In this document: in pieces, positions 21,883-29,843 of the stretch | Layout of the letters: the number at the start of each line of letters is the position of its first letter | Numbering within the stretch: position 1 is the first letter of the stretch | Assembly: GCF_023736115.1 (NCBI RefSeq) | Contig: NZ_JAKQZC010000003.1 | Coordinates: 496,001 to 560,000 of the forward strand | Source: Salinicola avicenniae | Lineage (GTDB): Bacteria > Pseudomonadota > Gammaproteobacteria > Pseudomonadales > Halomonadaceae | Direction: 5' to 3' | Length of the DNA: 64,000 nucleotides | Made by a program: the position numbers and the translations under genes | The notes under the pieces: model-generated | What the model was told of the DNA's origin: nothing | Database searches by the model: none | Seen by the model: the letters and a program-made list of their open reading frames with translations, nothing else

Positions 21883-22620
21883 TTAGGAGCCGTCGAGCTG
21901 CTGACGGTAAAAGGCGGCACGCGCCGTTTCGCCTTGCGCACTAGCGATATTGCCGGCCAGGCGAAGGCTCTCGGCGTCGGTGCCGGCCACGGTGAAGTAA
22001 CGCTGCAGACGTTCCCAGGCGCGTTCGTCGTTACCCTGCGTGTGTTCGATACGCGCCAGTGCCAGCAGACCGCGTGCGTTGCGCGGGTCGATGTCGAGGG
22101 CGCGTTCGTAGTGGTTGCGAGCGGCCGCCGGATCGCCGTTGGCAAGCTCACACTGGCCCAGGTTCGCGAACAGCTGGGCTCTATTGGTATAGGTAATATC
22201 GTCACTGGCGACCCTCAGCTGCGTGCACGCTTCTGCATAGCGCTGCTGACCGTAGAGGATTGCTGCATAGTTGTTGCGAATGCGGGTGGCATCAGGGTCG
22301 GCCGAGAGGGCGCGCCGAAAGAAGGTATCGGCGAGACTGGTTTCGTTTTGACGCTGATAAAGCAGTGCCAGCCCTTCCAGCGCCTCGCTGTCATCCGGCG
22401 ATAGTTCGAGCGCGTGCTCCAGTGCCTGCTGCGCACGGGCCAGATTGTCCTGCGCCAGATACGCCTTGCCGAGCCGGGTATAGGCCGCCGCCGCATCGGC
22501 CGGGTCGCTCGCGGTCGGCCCGTTGCTGGCCACCGGGGTGGCGCAGCCGCCGAGCAGACACGCCACGCCCATCGCGATACAGAGCGAGCGTATCGACAGG
22601 GGCGGGTGATGGCGACTCAT
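21883..22620 (-). CDS. pilW: Type IV pilus biogenesis/stability lipoprotein PilW
   Basis: A 245-residue lipoprotein with lipobox LGGC and about five TPR helix pairs (for example AAAYTRLGKAYLAQDNLARA and SEALEGLALLYQRQNETSLA). PilW/PilF is the pilotin that helps the PilQ secretin reach and assemble in the outer membrane. The ATG follows GGAGAACCG. Position between rlmN and rodZ is the standard one for this gene, and this supports the name despite modest sequence conservation of TPR proteins. No other pilus genes are in the window. Confidence 0.88.
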   Translation of the reverse strand: MSRHHPPLSIRSLCIAMGVACLLGGCATPVASNGPTASDPADAAAAYTRLGKAYLAQDNLARAQQALEHALELSPDDSEALEGLALLYQRQNETSLADTFFRRALSADPDATRIRNNYAAILYGQQRYAEACTQLRVASDDITYTNRAQLFANLGQCELANGDPAAARNHYERALDIDPRNARGLLALARIEHTQGNDERAWERLQRYFTVAGTDAESLRLAGNIASAQGETARAAFYRQQLDGS

Positions 22621-22808
22621 GCACGGTTCTCCGACGGTACGAGATCACGACAGTCCAGCAGACAGCGAGCCCCGAGCAGCTGAAAACAAAGCGGTTTTGG
22701 GGCTCCCATCAAAGCGCCGAGGCGAGGTGAAGTCAAGGCGAGGGCGACAGAAGGCAACGCTTTTCTCGTCTCGTGCATGTCTCGTCTCGTGTCGGGCCGC
22801 TGGGTGTG

Positions 22809-23942
22809 TCAGTCGGCATCCAGCTGGATCGACTGGATATAGCGCTCGTGGCGCTTGGTGCGATCCTTGACGCGGCCAACCAGCTGGCCGCAGGCGGCGT
22901 CGATATCGTCGCCACGGGTCGTGCGCACCATGGCGGTGTGGCCGAGTTCGTGGAGCCAGGTCTGAAAACGCATGACCTGATTGCGCGACGGCTTTTCGTA
23001 ACCCGAGTGCGGAAAGGGGTTGAACGGGATCAGATTGATCTTGCACGGAAGCCCTTCGAGCAGGGCGATGAGCTCCTCGGCATGGTGCTGCTGATCGTTG
23101 ACGTCCTTGATCAGTGTGTACTCGATGGTGACGTGACGGGCGCTGTCGGATTTGGCCAGATAGCGCTTGCAGGCATCGAGCAGCTTGGCAATGTCGTACT
23201 TGCGGTTGAGCGGGACCAGCTCGTTGCGCAGCTCGTCGTTGGCCGCGTGCAATGAGATGGCCAGACTCACGTCGATCTCGTCGCCGAGCTTGTCGATCAT
23301 CGGCACGACGCCCGAGGTCGACAACGTGACGCGACGTCGGGAGAGCCCGTAGGCGTTGTCGTCGAGCATCAGCTTCATCGACGGCAGGACGTTGTCGTAA
23401 TTGAGCAGAGGCTCGCCCATGCCCATCATGACGACGTTGGTAATGGCCCGGCGGCCGTCCGGGGCGCTCATGCGACCGCCGGCACGCTGCTGCGCCACCC
23501 ACACCTGGCCGATGATTTCGGCGCTGGTTAGGTTGCGCTGGAAACCTTGCTTGCCGGTGGAGCAGAAGCTGCAGTCCAGCGAGCAGCCGACCTGCGACGA
23601 GACGCATAGCGTCCGGCGCGAGCCGTTCTCGGCGGGAATCAGCACCGTCTCCACGTAACTGCCGTCTTCCACTTCCAGCACCCACTTGCGAGTGCCGTCA
23701 CTGGAGGTGCCTTCATAGACCACGCCCGGCCCGCGGATTTCGGCGTTCTCGGCCAACCGCGCGCGCAGCGACTTGGAGAGGTTGGTCATCGACTCGAAGT
23801 CGTCGCAACCTTCCTGGTGGATCCACTTCATGACCTGGGCGGCGCGAAACTTCTTCTCGCCCAGCGAGACGAAGAACGCCTCCATCTGCTCGCGAGATAG
23901 CCCCAGGAGATTGGTGCGGGGGGGTGCGGTGACTGCGCTCAT
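22809..23942 (-). CDS. rlmN: Dual-specificity 23S rRNA/tRNA adenine-C2 methyltransferase RlmN
   Basis: A 377-residue radical-SAM enzyme that methylates A2503 of 23S rRNA and A37 of certain tRNAs. The radical SAM motif CSLDCSFC is in [20 protein letters not shown] (about 113-132). Other signatures are [40 protein letters not shown] and [15 protein letters not shown]. The catalytic C-terminal cysteine is in [11 protein letters not shown] (about 355). Length and gene order (pilW downstream, ndk upstream) are typical. Confidence 0.97.
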   Translation of the reverse strand: MSAVTAPPRTNLLGLSREQMEAFFVSLGEKKFRAAQVMKWIHQEGCDDFESMTNLSKSLRARLAENAEIRGPGVVYEGTSSDGTRKWVLEVEDGSYVETVLIPAENGSRRTLCVSSQVGCSLDCSFCSTGKQGFQRNLTSAEIIGQVWVAQQRAGGRMSAPDGRRAITNVVMMGMGEPLLNYDNVLPSMKLMLDDNAYGLSRRRVTLSTSGVVPMIDKLGDEIDVSLAISLHAANDELRNELVPLNRKYDIAKLLDACKRYLAKSDSARHVTIEYTLIKDVNDQQHHAEELIALLEGLPCKINLIPFNPFPHSGYEKPSRNQVMRFQTWLHELGHTAMVRTTRGDDIDAACGQLVGRVKDRTKRHERYIQSIQLDAD

Positions 23943-24027
23943 GGCAACGGGATCGGCTCGGGATGGGAGTGGAGAGTCGGCAGCGTGGCGGAACGGCCGC
24001 CGCAGGGCGCGGCGACCGTGAGACGAA

Positions 24028-24456
24028 TCAGCCGCGCGGGCAGATCTCGTCGTCGCTGAAGAAGTAGCTGATTTCGCGAGCGGCGGATTCCGGTGCGTCG
24101 GAACCGTGCACGGCGTTAGCGTCGATGGAAGAGGCGAAATCGGCGCGGATGGTGCCGGCTTCGGCTTCTTTCGGGTTGGTGGCTCCCATCAGTTCGCGGT
24201 TCTTGGCGATGGCGCCTTCACCTTCGAGAACCTGCACCACGACCGGGCCGGACGTCATGAAGCTGACCAGGTCGTTGAAGAAACCGCGCTCCTTGTGCTC
24301 TGCGTAGAAGCCCTCGGCCTGTTCCTGGGTCAGCTGCTGCATCTTGGCGGCAACGATGCGCAGACCGGCTTTCTCGAAGCGGCTGTAGATGTCGCCGATC
24401 ACGTTCTTGGCGACGGCATCGGGTTTGATGATGGAAAGCGTGCGCTCGGTGGCCAT
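24028..24456 (-). CDS. ndk: Nucleoside diphosphate kinase
   Basis: A 142-residue enzyme that balances NTP and dNTP pools by phosphate transfer from ATP. It begins [19 protein letters not shown], and the active-site His is in [18 protein letters not shown] (about residue 117). The ATG at 24456 has AGGAGACC upstream; the open frame continues 46 codons further but without conserved sequence. Between it and iscA there is only an 80-base gap containing no further isc genes. Confidence 0.97.
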   Translation of the reverse strand: MATERTLSIIKPDAVAKNVIGDIYSRFEKAGLRIVAAKMQQLTQEQAEGFYAEHKERGFFNDLVSFMTSGPVVVQVLEGEGAIAKNRELMGATNPKEAEAGTIRADFASSIDANAVHGSDAPESAAREISYFFSDDEICPRG

Positions 24457-24674
24457 GACTTCGGTCTCCTGGCTGATAGTAGTGGTGGCCGCGCCTGTCG
24501 CGACCACGATGTCGAACGAGTGATGCAAGACGCCGCGCCAGGCGCTGAGTGGGTCCTGGCGCGTCGTCCGGAATCGGGTTTTCGCCAACGCCATTCAGTG
24601 GCGGCCGGCGGAAAAGCGCGCCATTGTAGCGTAAGCCACCGGGGCGCGCATCCCGCGGGCGGCGGGCGCTCGCG

Positions 24675-25001
24675 TCAGACGTTAAAGCTTTCGCCGCAGC
24701 CGCATTCGTCGGTCACGTTGGGGTTGTTGAAGCGGAAGAAGCGGTTGAGCCCTTCGTTGACGTAGTCCACCTCGGTGCCGTCGAGCACGTCGAGGGCCTC
24801 GCGATCCACCAGGACCTTGACGCCGCGCGCTTCGAAAGCGACGTCTTCGGCACGGACTTCGTCGGCGATATCGAGTACGTAGCTGTAGCCCGAGCAGCCG
24901 CTGGGCTTGACTGCCACACGCAGGCCGAGTCCCTTGCCGCGCTCTTCGAGCACATGACGAATCTGGGTCGCGGCGGCTTCGCTGATCGTGATGTTCTGCA
25001 T
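24675..25001 (-). CDS. iscA: Iron-sulfur cluster assembly protein IscA
   Basis: A 108-residue A-type carrier that accepts iron-sulfur clusters and delivers them to target proteins. It begins [19 protein letters not shown]. The three ligand cysteines are visible: one in [13 protein letters not shown] and two in the terminal [10 protein letters not shown]. The DECGCG ending and the isc-like context favour IscA, though ErpA-like function cannot be excluded. It lies 52 bases after iscS on the same strand, with iscU absent between them. Confidence 0.92.
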   Translation of the reverse strand: MQNITISEAAATQIRHVLEERGKGLGLRVAVKPSGCSGYSYVLDIADEVRAEDVAFEARGVKVLVDREALDVLDGTEVDYVNEGLNRFFRFNNPNVTDECGCGESFNV

Positions 25002-25053
25002 TGCGTTGTCTCCCTATCGCGGTGGATGACGCCCAAGGTCATCCGCCGGCGAT

Positions 25054-26229
25054 CTAGCGATGATTCATGGCGCTTGGCGACGGTTGGCGCAACCCTTCCA
25101 GCGCGCGTCGGATTTCGCCCACGGCGGTATCGATCTCCGCCGCGGTCGTGAAGCGGCCAAAGCTGAAGCGGATCGACGCCAGCGCTTGGGCGCGCGATAC
25201 GCCGATGCCCTCTAGCACGTAGGAGGGCGCGACGCTGGCCGAGTTGCACGCCGAACCGGTGGATACGGCCAGCCCGCGCAGTGCCATCAGCAGTGATTCG
25301 CCATCGACGTCGTCGAAAGCGATGTTGAGAATATTCGGGACAGCATGCGCCAGCGGCGTGTGTACATGAACGCCGCCGCAGCCGGTCACGCCCGTCAGGA
25401 AACGGTCGCGTAGCATGGCGGCGTGTTCACCGTCGCTCTCGCGGGCTTCCCGCGCCAGTGCGAAGGCTTCGCCCATGCCGACGATCTGGTGTGTGGGCAG
25501 GGTGCCGGAGCGCATGCCGCGTTCGTGGCCACCGCCATGAATCAGGGCCTCGAGACGCAGGTCCGGGTCGCGCTTCACGTAGAGTGCGCCGATGCCCTTG
25601 GGCCCGTAGGCCTTATGCGCCGATAGCGACATCAGGTCGATACCCATGGCCTCGACGTCGAGTGCCAGGCGGCCCGGCGCCTGGGCGGCATCGACGTGAA
25701 AGCGGGCGCCGAACGCATGCGTCACGGCGGCCAGCGCGGTCAGATCATTGACGCTGCCGAGCTCGTTGTTGACCGCCATCAGCGACACCAGCAGGGTGTC
25801 GTCGCGCATCGCTTCGCGTAGCCGCTCCGGCGCGATGCGTCCCTCCGCATCCGGGCTCAGGTAAGTGACCTCGAATCCTTCGGCCTCGAGCGCTGCAGCG
25901 GTGTCGAGGACGGCCTTGTGCTCGATGCGCGAGGTCACCAGATGGCGCCCGCGCGCGCGGTTGGCCCGCAGGTAGCCGGTCAGCGCCAGATTGTCTGCCT
26001 CGGTGGCGCCGGAAGTCCAGACGATCTCGCGCGGGTCGGCGCCGATCAGGTCGGCGACCTGGCGACGGGCGCCCTCGACAGCCTGTTCCGCGAGCCAGCC
26101 GGGCATATGGCTGCGCGATGCCGGGTTGGCATAGACCCCGTCGAGCGTCAGATGACGCATCATCTGCTCGGCCACACGCGGATCGGTGGGCGTCGTGGCA
26201 GCGTAGTCCAGATAGAGGGGAGCGCTCAT
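25054..26229 (-). CDS. iscS: Cysteine desulfurase, IscS/NifS type
   Basis: A 391-residue PLP enzyme that takes sulfur from cysteine for iron-sulfur clusters and tRNA thiolation. Key features are YLDYAATTPTDPRV at the N-terminus, the PLP-binding Lys in SLSAHKAYGPKGIGALY and the persulfide Cys in VSTGSACNSASVAPSYVL. It is shorter than E. coli IscS (404 residues): the C-terminus ends GLRQPSPSAMNHR and lacks the Leu-Trp-Glu-Met-type tail that contacts IscU in classical IscS. This agrees with the missing iscU gene next door. The ATG is 169 bases downstream of the iscR stop, across a short repeat tract. Confidence 0.93.
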   Translation of the reverse strand: MSAPLYLDYAATTPTDPRVAEQMMRHLTLDGVYANPASRSHMPGWLAEQAVEGARRQVADLIGADPREIVWTSGATEADNLALTGYLRANRARGRHLVTSRIEHKAVLDTAAALEAEGFEVTYLSPDAEGRIAPERLREAMRDDTLLVSLMAVNNELGSVNDLTALAAVTHAFGARFHVDAAQAPGRLALDVEAMGIDLMSLSAHKAYGPKGIGALYVKRDPDLRLEALIHGGGHERGMRSGTLPTHQIVGMGEAFALAREARESDGEHAAMLRDRFLTGVTGCGGVHVHTPLAHAVPNILNIAFDDVDGESLLMALRGLAVSTGSACNSASVAPSYVLEGIGVSRAQALASIRFSFGRFTTAAEIDTAVGEIRRALEGLRQPSPSAMNHR

Positions 26230-26324
26230 GGCACGAATCTTCTCAAACGGTCGGTAAAAGGGAGCGAGACACTGGCCTGTCAGTAAGGGCTGCAGACACC
26301 GGACTCAAGAGCCTGCCCCCGGTC

Positions 26325-26396
26325 CTCGGAATCAGCCCGATTCTCGAAACCAGCCCGATCCTCAGAATCAGCTCGAGCTTCAAAATCAGCATAGTC
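26325..26396. repeat. Four degenerate 18-bp tandem units after iscR
   Basis: Four consecutive 18-base units with the core AATCAGCCCGAT occur right next to the iscR stop, in the iscR-iscS gap. On the minus strand, in a frame other than iscR, they encode a hexapeptide repeat (like ADSEDR). No function is evident. Confidence 0.65.
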
Positions 26397-26398
26397 GC

Positions 26399-26884
26399 TC
26401 ACTGCGAGGCGACCGTAATGGTCGCTGGATCGTCCTTGAGTGAAGACGGTTGCGGCGTCTGTCGCTGGGCGATCGTGCGAACTTCTTCGCGGCGGACCAG
26501 TTCCTGCAGGCTGATATCGCTGAGAAACCGCTGGATCTCGTCGGAGAGATCGCACCAGAGGTGGTGCGTGATGCATTTGCTGCCCTGCTGGCAGTCCGCC
26601 TGGCCATGGCAGCGGGTGGCGTCCACCGATTCATTGACCGCATCGATCACGCCAGCCACCGAGATGTCGGCGGGCGCCCGGCCCAGCCGATAGCCACCCC
26701 CCGGGCCGCGTACACTGGTCACCAGCTTGGCGCGACGCAGGCGCGAGAACAGCTGCTCGAGATAGGAGAGCGAGATGTCCTGGCGCTTGGAGATGTCGGC
26801 CAGACAGATGGGCCCCTGATCGGCATTAATTGCCAGATCGAGCATGGCGGTGACGGCATAGCGGCCTTTGGTGGTCAGGCGCAT
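26399..26884 (-). CDS. iscR: Fe-S cluster assembly transcriptional regulator IscR
   Basis: A 161-residue Rrf2-family regulator that senses iron-sulfur status and represses the isc operon when it holds a 2Fe-2S cluster. It begins [18 protein letters not shown]. The winged HTH has [20 protein letters not shown] and [12 protein letters not shown]. The cluster ligands are Cys-x5-Cys-x5-Cys-x2-His in [20 protein letters not shown]. The ATG at 26884 is used because all close relatives start there. A good promoter with a probable IscR type-1 site lies directly upstream. Confidence 0.96.
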   Translation of the reverse strand: MRLTTKGRYAVTAMLDLAINADQGPICLADISKRQDISLSYLEQLFSRLRRAKLVTSVRGPGGGYRLGRAPADISVAGVIDAVNESVDATRCHGQADCQQGSKCITHHLWCDLSDEIQRFLSDISLQELVRREEVRTIAQRQTPQPSSLKDDPATITVASQ

Positions 26885-26919
26885 CGGCGGTATCGGTGGT
26901 CGCTGCAAAAGGTGACGGC

Positions 26920-26948
26920 ATTATGGAAAACCCGAGTAACACGGTCAA
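26920..26948 (-). promoter_or_regulatory. iscR promoter
   Basis: On the minus strand TTGACC (26948-26943) and CATAAT (26925-26920) are separated by exactly 17 bases. They lie 36 bases upstream of the iscR ATG and fit a sigma-70 promoter well. Confidence 0.75.
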
Positions 26949-26952
26949 CCAT
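26928..26952 (-). promoter_or_regulatory. Probable IscR type-1 binding site
   Basis: The 25 bases match the E. coli type-1 IscR consensus (ATASYYGACTRWWWYAGTC-) at about 20 of 25 positions by hand alignment. The site overlaps the -35 element and the spacer of the iscR promoter. This fits autorepression by holo-IscR. Confidence 0.6.
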
Positions 26953-26995
26953 TCTGGCCGGCGCTTGGCGCCGGCTCAGCCTTCCCCTTCGGCCG

Positions 26996-27799
26996 TCACG
27001 TGCGTGAGGGTGGCGTCTCGCCGTCTATGGCCTGTGTTGCGGCCGACGCGCGCAGGCGCTTGTCGATCGTTCCCAGGATACCGCGCAGGATATTCAGCTC
27101 CATGCTGTCGAGATGTGCGCGCAGGAACAGTCGGCGCAGCCGGGCCATCAGCTGTCGCGGGTTGTCCGGATCGTGAAACTCCAGGGTCGTCAGCGTACTT
27201 TCCAGGTGCGCGAAGAGGCGCTCGAGGTCAGCATGAGTGGCCGGGGGGTTGTCCCACTCTACACCGAAGGGGGTGGCGTCGGTGGTGCTTGGCGCCGTCT
27301 CGGCGGCGAGAAAGGCCTGGCGACACTCATAAGCCAGCACCTGCACGGCAGCGGCCAGATTAAGCGAGCTGAACTCGGGGTTGGTGGGGATGTGTACATG
27401 ACGATGACAGCGCTGCAGCTCGGCATTGGTCAGGCCTGTGTCTTCCCGACCGAAGACCAGCGCCACACGGCTCTGGGGCGGGGTCAGCGTCTGCGGCAGG
27501 GTCTCCGCCAAGGCACGCGGTGCCACCAGTGGCCAGGGCAGATGTCGCGAACGGGCGCTGGCGCCGACCACCAGCGTGCAGTCGCCGACCGCGGCTTCCA
27601 GCGTGTCGTATACCTGCGCGCCTTCGACGAGGCTGTTGGCGCCCGACGCGCGTGAGTAGGCCTCTTGGTCGTGGGGTTCGCAGCGGGGCGCGACGAGGGC
27701 GAGATCGCCGAGCCCCATGTTGCGCATGGCGCGGGCGGCGCCACCGATATTGCCGGGGTGGCTGGTGCCGATGAGAACGATACGGATACGGTCGAGCAT
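26996..27799 (-). CDS. trmJ: tRNA (cytidine/uridine-32-2'-O)-methyltransferase TrmJ
   Basis: A 267-residue SPOUT methyltransferase that methylates the ribose of nucleotide 32 in tRNA using SAM. Motif 1 is VLIGTSHPGNIGGAARAMRN (residues 8-27). The knot motifs are VALVFGREDTGLTNAEL and HVHIPTNPEFSSLNLAAAVQ, with the SAM-binding trefoil near residues 105-145. A helical C-terminal extension is present, as usual for TrmJ. Position directly upstream of iscR is the conserved one in gammaproteobacteria. It is divergent from suhB. Confidence 0.95.
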   Translation of the reverse strand: MLDRIRIVLIGTSHPGNIGGAARAMRNMGLGDLALVAPRCEPHDQEAYSRASGANSLVEGAQVYDTLEAAVGDCTLVVGASARSRHLPWPLVAPRALAETLPQTLTPPQSRVALVFGREDTGLTNAELQRCHRHVHIPTNPEFSSLNLAAAVQVLAYECRQAFLAAETAPSTTDATPFGVEWDNPPATHADLERLFAHLESTLTTLEFHDPDNPRQLMARLRRLFLRAHLDSMELNILRGILGTIDKRLRASAATQAIDGETPPSRT

Positions 27800-27907
27800 G
27801 GGAGCGGGCGTCGCACGAAAAGCGGGAAAACGCGTAGTCTAGCATGACTCGCGTCTGCTAGACTGCGCGCGTTCTTTAACAGCTCCCGACTCCCCAAGGC
27901 CCGATCC

Positions 27908-28702
27908 ATGCATCCTATGGTTCAATATGCGTTGCGCGCTGCGCGCAGCGCCGCTGAGCAGTTCGTCCGTATCCGTGACCGTCTCGAGGTCAGCCATGAT
28001 GAGCAGGCAACCGCCAGTCTGCTCGACGATACGGCACGTAACGCCGAAACGCTGATCGTGCATCAGCTCTCCCGCGGTTATCCGCAGCACGGCGTCTCCG
28101 GTCGCTTCACGCCCTATCGCGAAGGCAAGGGCGCGGATCGCGATACCGTCTGGCATATCGAACCCTTCCACGGCGAATCCAATCTCGGCGTGGCGAGCCG
28201 CCAGTTCGCGATCTCGATGGTCTGCCTGGTCAAGGGGCGTCCGGAGCATGCAATCGTCATCTGCCCGTTCAGCGATGACGAGTTCCTGATCAGCCGCGGT
28301 CGCGGCGCCCAAGGCAACGGCAAGCGCCTGCGCGTGTCCAAGGCCGGTGGCGTCAACGGTGCCCGCCTGTCTCTTTCCTGGCCGACCGTCGAGTACCGCT
28401 CGCGCTGGCTGCCGCAGTATCTCACCGTGGTCGAGCGTCTCGGCCCGCAGGTCGAGACGCTTATCGGTAGCGGCTGTGCGTTGCTGGACCTGATCGAATT
28501 TGCGGCCGGACGTACCGATGCCGCCTTCGTGCTGGGCCTGGAGCCGCAGGACCGCCTCGTCGGTTCCCTGCTGCTCAAGGAGACCGGCGCGCTGGCCGGC
28601 GGTATCGATGGTTCGCCGAGCCTCGAGGATGGCGGCAGCCTGATGGCCGCCGGGCCGCGTCTCTACAAGGCGCTGGCGCAGCAACTGAAAGCGAGCGTCT
28701 GA
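27908..28702 (+). CDS. suhB: Inositol monophosphatase family protein SuhB
   Basis: A 264-residue protein that hydrolyses inositol phosphates and, in E. coli, also joins the NusA antitermination complex on rRNA operons. It begins HPMVQYALRAARSAAEQFVR. The metal site is partly altered: the usual GEE motif is replaced in this region by the segment GVSGRFTPYREG, and the DPIDGT motif reads WHIEPFHGESN, so metal-dependent catalysis may be weak or lost. The fold signatures LLDLIEFAAGRTDAAFVLGL (in parts) remain. Divergence from trmJ is typical. A strong terminator follows. Confidence 0.88.
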   Translation: MHPMVQYALRAARSAAEQFVRIRDRLEVSHDEQATASLLDDTARNAETLIVHQLSRGYPQHGVSGRFTPYREGKGADRDTVWHIEPFHGESNLGVASRQFAISMVCLVKGRPEHAIVICPFSDDEFLISRGRGAQGNGKRLRVSKAGGVNGARLSLSWPTVEYRSRWLPQYLTVVERLGPQVETLIGSGCALLDLIEFAAGRTDAAFVLGLEPQDRLVGSLLLKETGALAGGIDGSPSLEDGGSLMAAGPRLYKALAQQLKASV

Positions 28703-28736
28703 GTCGGTACGGCTGAATGCCTGCGTGACTGCCAAG

Positions 28737-28770
28737 ACACCCCGTCGGCGATGGCCGGCGGGGTGTTTTT
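28737..28770 (+). terminator. suhB terminator
   Basis: A 13-bp stem (ACACCCCGTCGGC with one G-T pair) and a four-base loop are followed by a run of five T, then CTTTT. It lies 34 bases after the suhB stop. Confidence 0.9.
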
Positions 28771-28830
28771 CTTTTGGTGGTGACGCCCGATTCTTGCGCC
28801 TGATTCTTGCGCCTGTCAGGGCGCGCGTCG

Positions 28831-29799
28831 CTAGCGCCGAGCGACGCCCGGCAGAATGCACAGCATCTCGAACAGCAGGTTGGCGGCGACCACGGCCGTC
28901 TGACCGTGGGCGTCGTAGGGCGGCGAGACCTCGACCAGATCGCAGCCGACGATGTCGAGACCGTGTGCCCCGCGAATGATTTCCAGCGCCTGCGGGATGG
29001 TCAGGCCACCGATCTCGACCGTGCCGGTACCCGGGGCGTAGGCGGGGTCGAGGCTGTCGATGTCGAAACTCAAGTAGACCGGCCCGCCGCCGACCTTGTC
29101 GCGAATCTCCGCCATCAGCGGTGTCAGGCTCTGGTGCCAGCACGCTTCGGCGGGCACGACGCGGAAGCCCTGTTCGCGCCCCCAGTCGAACTCCTCGGCG
29201 GAGTAGCCGGTGCCGCGCAGACCGATCTGGGCGACCCGGTTCGTATCCAGCAGACCCTCCTCGACCGCGCGACGAAACGGCGTACCGTGGGCGATCTCCT
29301 CGCCGAACATGTGCTCGTTGATATCGGCGTGGGCATCGACATGAATCAGGCCGACCGGGCCGTGCTTCTTGGCCATGGCGCGCAGGATCGGCAGGGCGAT
29401 GGTGTGGTCGCCGCCCAGGGTCAGGGGAATGACGTCGTGCGTCAGCAGGTCGTTATAGTAGCGCTCGATGATGCCGACGCTCTTCTTGAGATCGAAGGTG
29501 TTGATCGGCACATCGCCGATGTCCGCCACCTGCAGGCTTTCGAAGGGGGCGGCGCGGGTCGCCATGTTGAACGGCCGCAGCATGCGTGATTCATCGCGAA
29601 TCTGGCGCGGGCCGAAACGGGTGCCGGGGCGGTTGGAGGTCCCGATGTCCATGGGGATGCCGACGAAGCAGGCATCCAGCCCGGTGGCATCTTTCTGTGT
29701 CGGCAGGCGCATCATGGTAGCGGGGCCGCCGAAGCGAGGCATCTCGTTGCCGCCCAAGGGCTGGTTGAGGCTCGAGGCGTCCGGATGTGGGGTTGTCAT
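28831..29799 (-). CDS. Agmatinase/guanidinobutyrase-type ureohydrolase
   Basis: A 322-residue arginase-superfamily enzyme that should release urea from a guanidino compound with a binuclear metal centre. The metal motifs are LTLGGDHTIALP, LIHVDAHADINEHMFG and YLSFDIDSLDPAYAPG. The N-terminal QPLGGNEMPRFGG and GTSNRPGTRFGPRQIR resemble 4-guanidinobutyrases (GbuA) and bacterial agmatinases more than arginase. The usual GTGTP segment reads GTGTVE here. The ATG at 29799 follows AGGAGAATCC. It is last in a five-gene sigma-54 operon, 44 bases after the transporter gene, so the substrate probably arrives by that transporter. Agmatine, guanidinobutyrate or guanidine are all possible. Confidence 0.88.
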   Translation of the reverse strand: MTTPHPDASSLNQPLGGNEMPRFGGPATMMRLPTQKDATGLDACFVGIPMDIGTSNRPGTRFGPRQIRDESRMLRPFNMATRAAPFESLQVADIGDVPINTFDLKKSVGIIERYYNDLLTHDVIPLTLGGDHTIALPILRAMAKKHGPVGLIHVDAHADINEHMFGEEIAHGTPFRRAVEEGLLDTNRVAQIGLRGTGYSAEEFDWGREQGFRVVPAEACWHQSLTPLMAEIRDKVGGGPVYLSFDIDSLDPAYAPGTGTVEIGGLTIPQALEIIRGAHGLDIVGCDLVEVSPPYDAHGQTAVVAANLLFEMLCILPGVARR

Positions 29800-29843
29800 G
29801 GGGATTCTCCTGGGGCGGCACGTCGGTGCCACCGTGTCTTGTG

